A stretch of DNA of 6,082 bases, taken from Desulfobacterales bacterium. Lineage in GTDB: Bacteria > Desulfobacterota > Desulfobacteria > Desulfobacterales > JAHEIW01. Where the stretch lies: contig JAQYWI010000267.1 of NCBI GenBank assembly GCA_030145015.1, positions 1 through 6,082 of the forward strand, read 5' to 3'. How positions within the stretch are numbered: the first letter of the stretch is position 1; each line of letters begins with the position of its first letter. The notes under the pieces are model-generated. The model saw nothing but the letters and a program-made list of their open reading frames with translations, did no database searches and was not told where the DNA came from. Positions 5,772-6,082 of this stretch are shown one piece after another. The position numbers and the translations under genes were made by a program.

Positions 5772-5806
5772 ACCTAACGGCTCGCGCACAAAGTGGCGCG
5801 CGGGGG
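5772..5806 (-). other. Candidate attC right half (GTTAGGT core) upstream of the hydrolase
   Basis: On the coding strand the sequence CACTTTGTGCGCGAGCC leads into GTTAGGT (5778-5772), a match to the attC core GTTRRRY, which lies 23 bases before the hydrolase ATG. GC-rich complementary stretches (CGCGC against GCGCG) form a stem just inside it. The opposite core RYYYAAC is not seen; the sequence is cut at about 5806 by the end of an IS3-type element. The upstream ACAAAG can also pair with CTTTGT, but I attribute that part to the IS end. Confidence 0.45.
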
Positions 5807-5957
5807 TGACGTGCCCCCAGGCTTTGTACAACTCTAAGACTCAGACTGCTCGATCCATGGAAGGCGGTTCGATTGCCTCCGGCGCCGGCGGTCTGTATCC
5901 CAGAGCGCTGTGCGGACGAACCTGATTGTACTCCTTTCTCCATCGTTCCACAAGGAC
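5807..5957 (-). mobile_element. IS3-family insertion sequence, 3' end remnant
   Basis: On the minus strand a transposase C-terminus (to the stop at 5843-5841) is followed after about 20 bases by GTACAAAGCCTGGGGGCACG and then TCA, ending at 5807. IS3-family ends typically finish in a TGA/TCA terminal trinucleotide with a G-run beside it, so I take 5807 as the outer right end. The left end and most of the transposase are missing. The remnant abuts the half attC upstream of the hydrolase, suggesting insertion into or deletion up to that site. Confidence 0.6.
5841..5957 (-). pseudogene. IS3-family transposase (OrfB-type) C-terminal fragment
   Basis: The minus-strand frame ending in TGA at 5843-5841 encodes VLVERWRKEYNQVRPHSALG followed by YRPPAPEA and a short tail ending DRAV. 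The block W-R-x-E-Y-N-x-x-R-P-H-S-A-L-G-Y-x-P-P is the well-known C-terminal signature of the integrase core in IS3-type transposases. Only about 39 codons are recognisable. Farther upstream the frame stays open to about 6046, but the sequence no longer looks like the catalytic domain and the DDE residues are absent, so this is an inactive relic. Confidence 0.8.
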
Positions 5958-6082
5958 TGTATTGGTCTGTACGTTGCCAGCCAAGTGACACATATTTCTT
6001 AAAAAACTAATAGACACATTCCCTAAATAATGAAGGCCGGATCAATTCCTCATCCTTCAGCTCACGGCCCAGATTATAGCAC
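5958..6082. other. Right flank of unclear origin with a short direct repeat
   Basis: No gene is supported here. Read on the minus strand, ATGTGTC occurs twice, 26 bases apart (6019-6013 and 5993-5987), separated by an AT-rich stretch. Repeated short boxes of this kind are found near the ends of some insertion sequences such as the IS21 group, so this may be the end of yet another element, joined to the IS3 remnant at about 5958. That origin is a guess. Confidence 0.35.
6073..6081 (-). promoter_or_regulatory. Possible extended -10 promoter element reading toward the array
   Basis: At the window edge the minus strand reads TGCTATAAT, a perfect TATAAT with the TG of an extended -10 element. The -35 region would lie outside the window. 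It points toward the IS3 remnant and the hydrolase and could supply transcription to otherwise promoterless minus-strand genes, although it is over 300 bases from the hydrolase start. Confidence 0.35.

Noticed and set aside
1..6082. CRISPR array, tRNA/rRNA genes, toxin-antitoxin pair or riboswitch
   Set aside because: I saw no regularly spaced repeats, cloverleaf or rRNA-like sequence, small overlapping gene pair or known aptamer pattern.

Overview
The window is a mosaic of mobile-element debris and unrelated accessory genes, and no housekeeping gene fixes the host. It is clearly bacterial: there are Shine-Dalgarno sites, a textbook sigma70-type promoter and IS30-, IS3- and integrase-core-type transposases. 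Base composition changes abruptly from block to block. The outer parts and the methyltransferase gene are GC-rich, while the beta-propeller genes and the hydrolase gene are AT-rich. The secreted hydrolase and the PD40 protein resemble families common in Bacteroidetes/Ignavibacteria/Aminicenantes-type genomes, but I would not assign a taxon from this.

Layout. Positions 1-126 hold small hairpins and one strong 10-bp inverted repeat. At about 127 the left end of an IS30-family element begins. Its transposase gene is intact for 169 codons and is then cut at 691, before the catalytic domain. After about 60 unexplained bases comes an apparently complete insertion sequence (about 752-2060) with one minus-strand DDE transposase, its own promoter, and weak candidate terminal inverted repeats. 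Next is a 5'-broken HTH protein gene (to 2319) of the kind I associate with serine recombinases.

From 2471 to 5748 every gene lies on the minus strand. Listed in their direction of transcription they are a secreted PAF-acetylhydrolase-like alpha/beta hydrolase (5748-4543), an integral-membrane ICMT-like methyltransferase (4321-3605), the last ~64 codons of a PD40 beta-propeller gene (to 3409), and a complete PD40 paralogue (3397-2471). The right flank (5807-6082) carries the 3' end of an IS3-family element.

The most interesting signal is that both the hydrolase and the methyltransferase are preceded, within about 25 bases of the start codon, by a 7-mer matching the integron attC core GTTRRRY (GTTAGGT and GTTAGGC). 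The hydrolase stop codon is followed one base later by ACTTAAC, which matches the opposite core RYYYAAC, and then by an imperfect hairpin. This is the architecture of integron gene cassettes and would explain why genes of such different composition are lined up promoterless on one strand. The array, if real, is damaged: no attC follows the methyltransferase, whose stop codon is fused almost directly to a truncated PD40 gene, and the attC upstream of the hydrolase is cut by the IS3 end. No integron integrase or attI is visible. The genes do not form an obvious common pathway.
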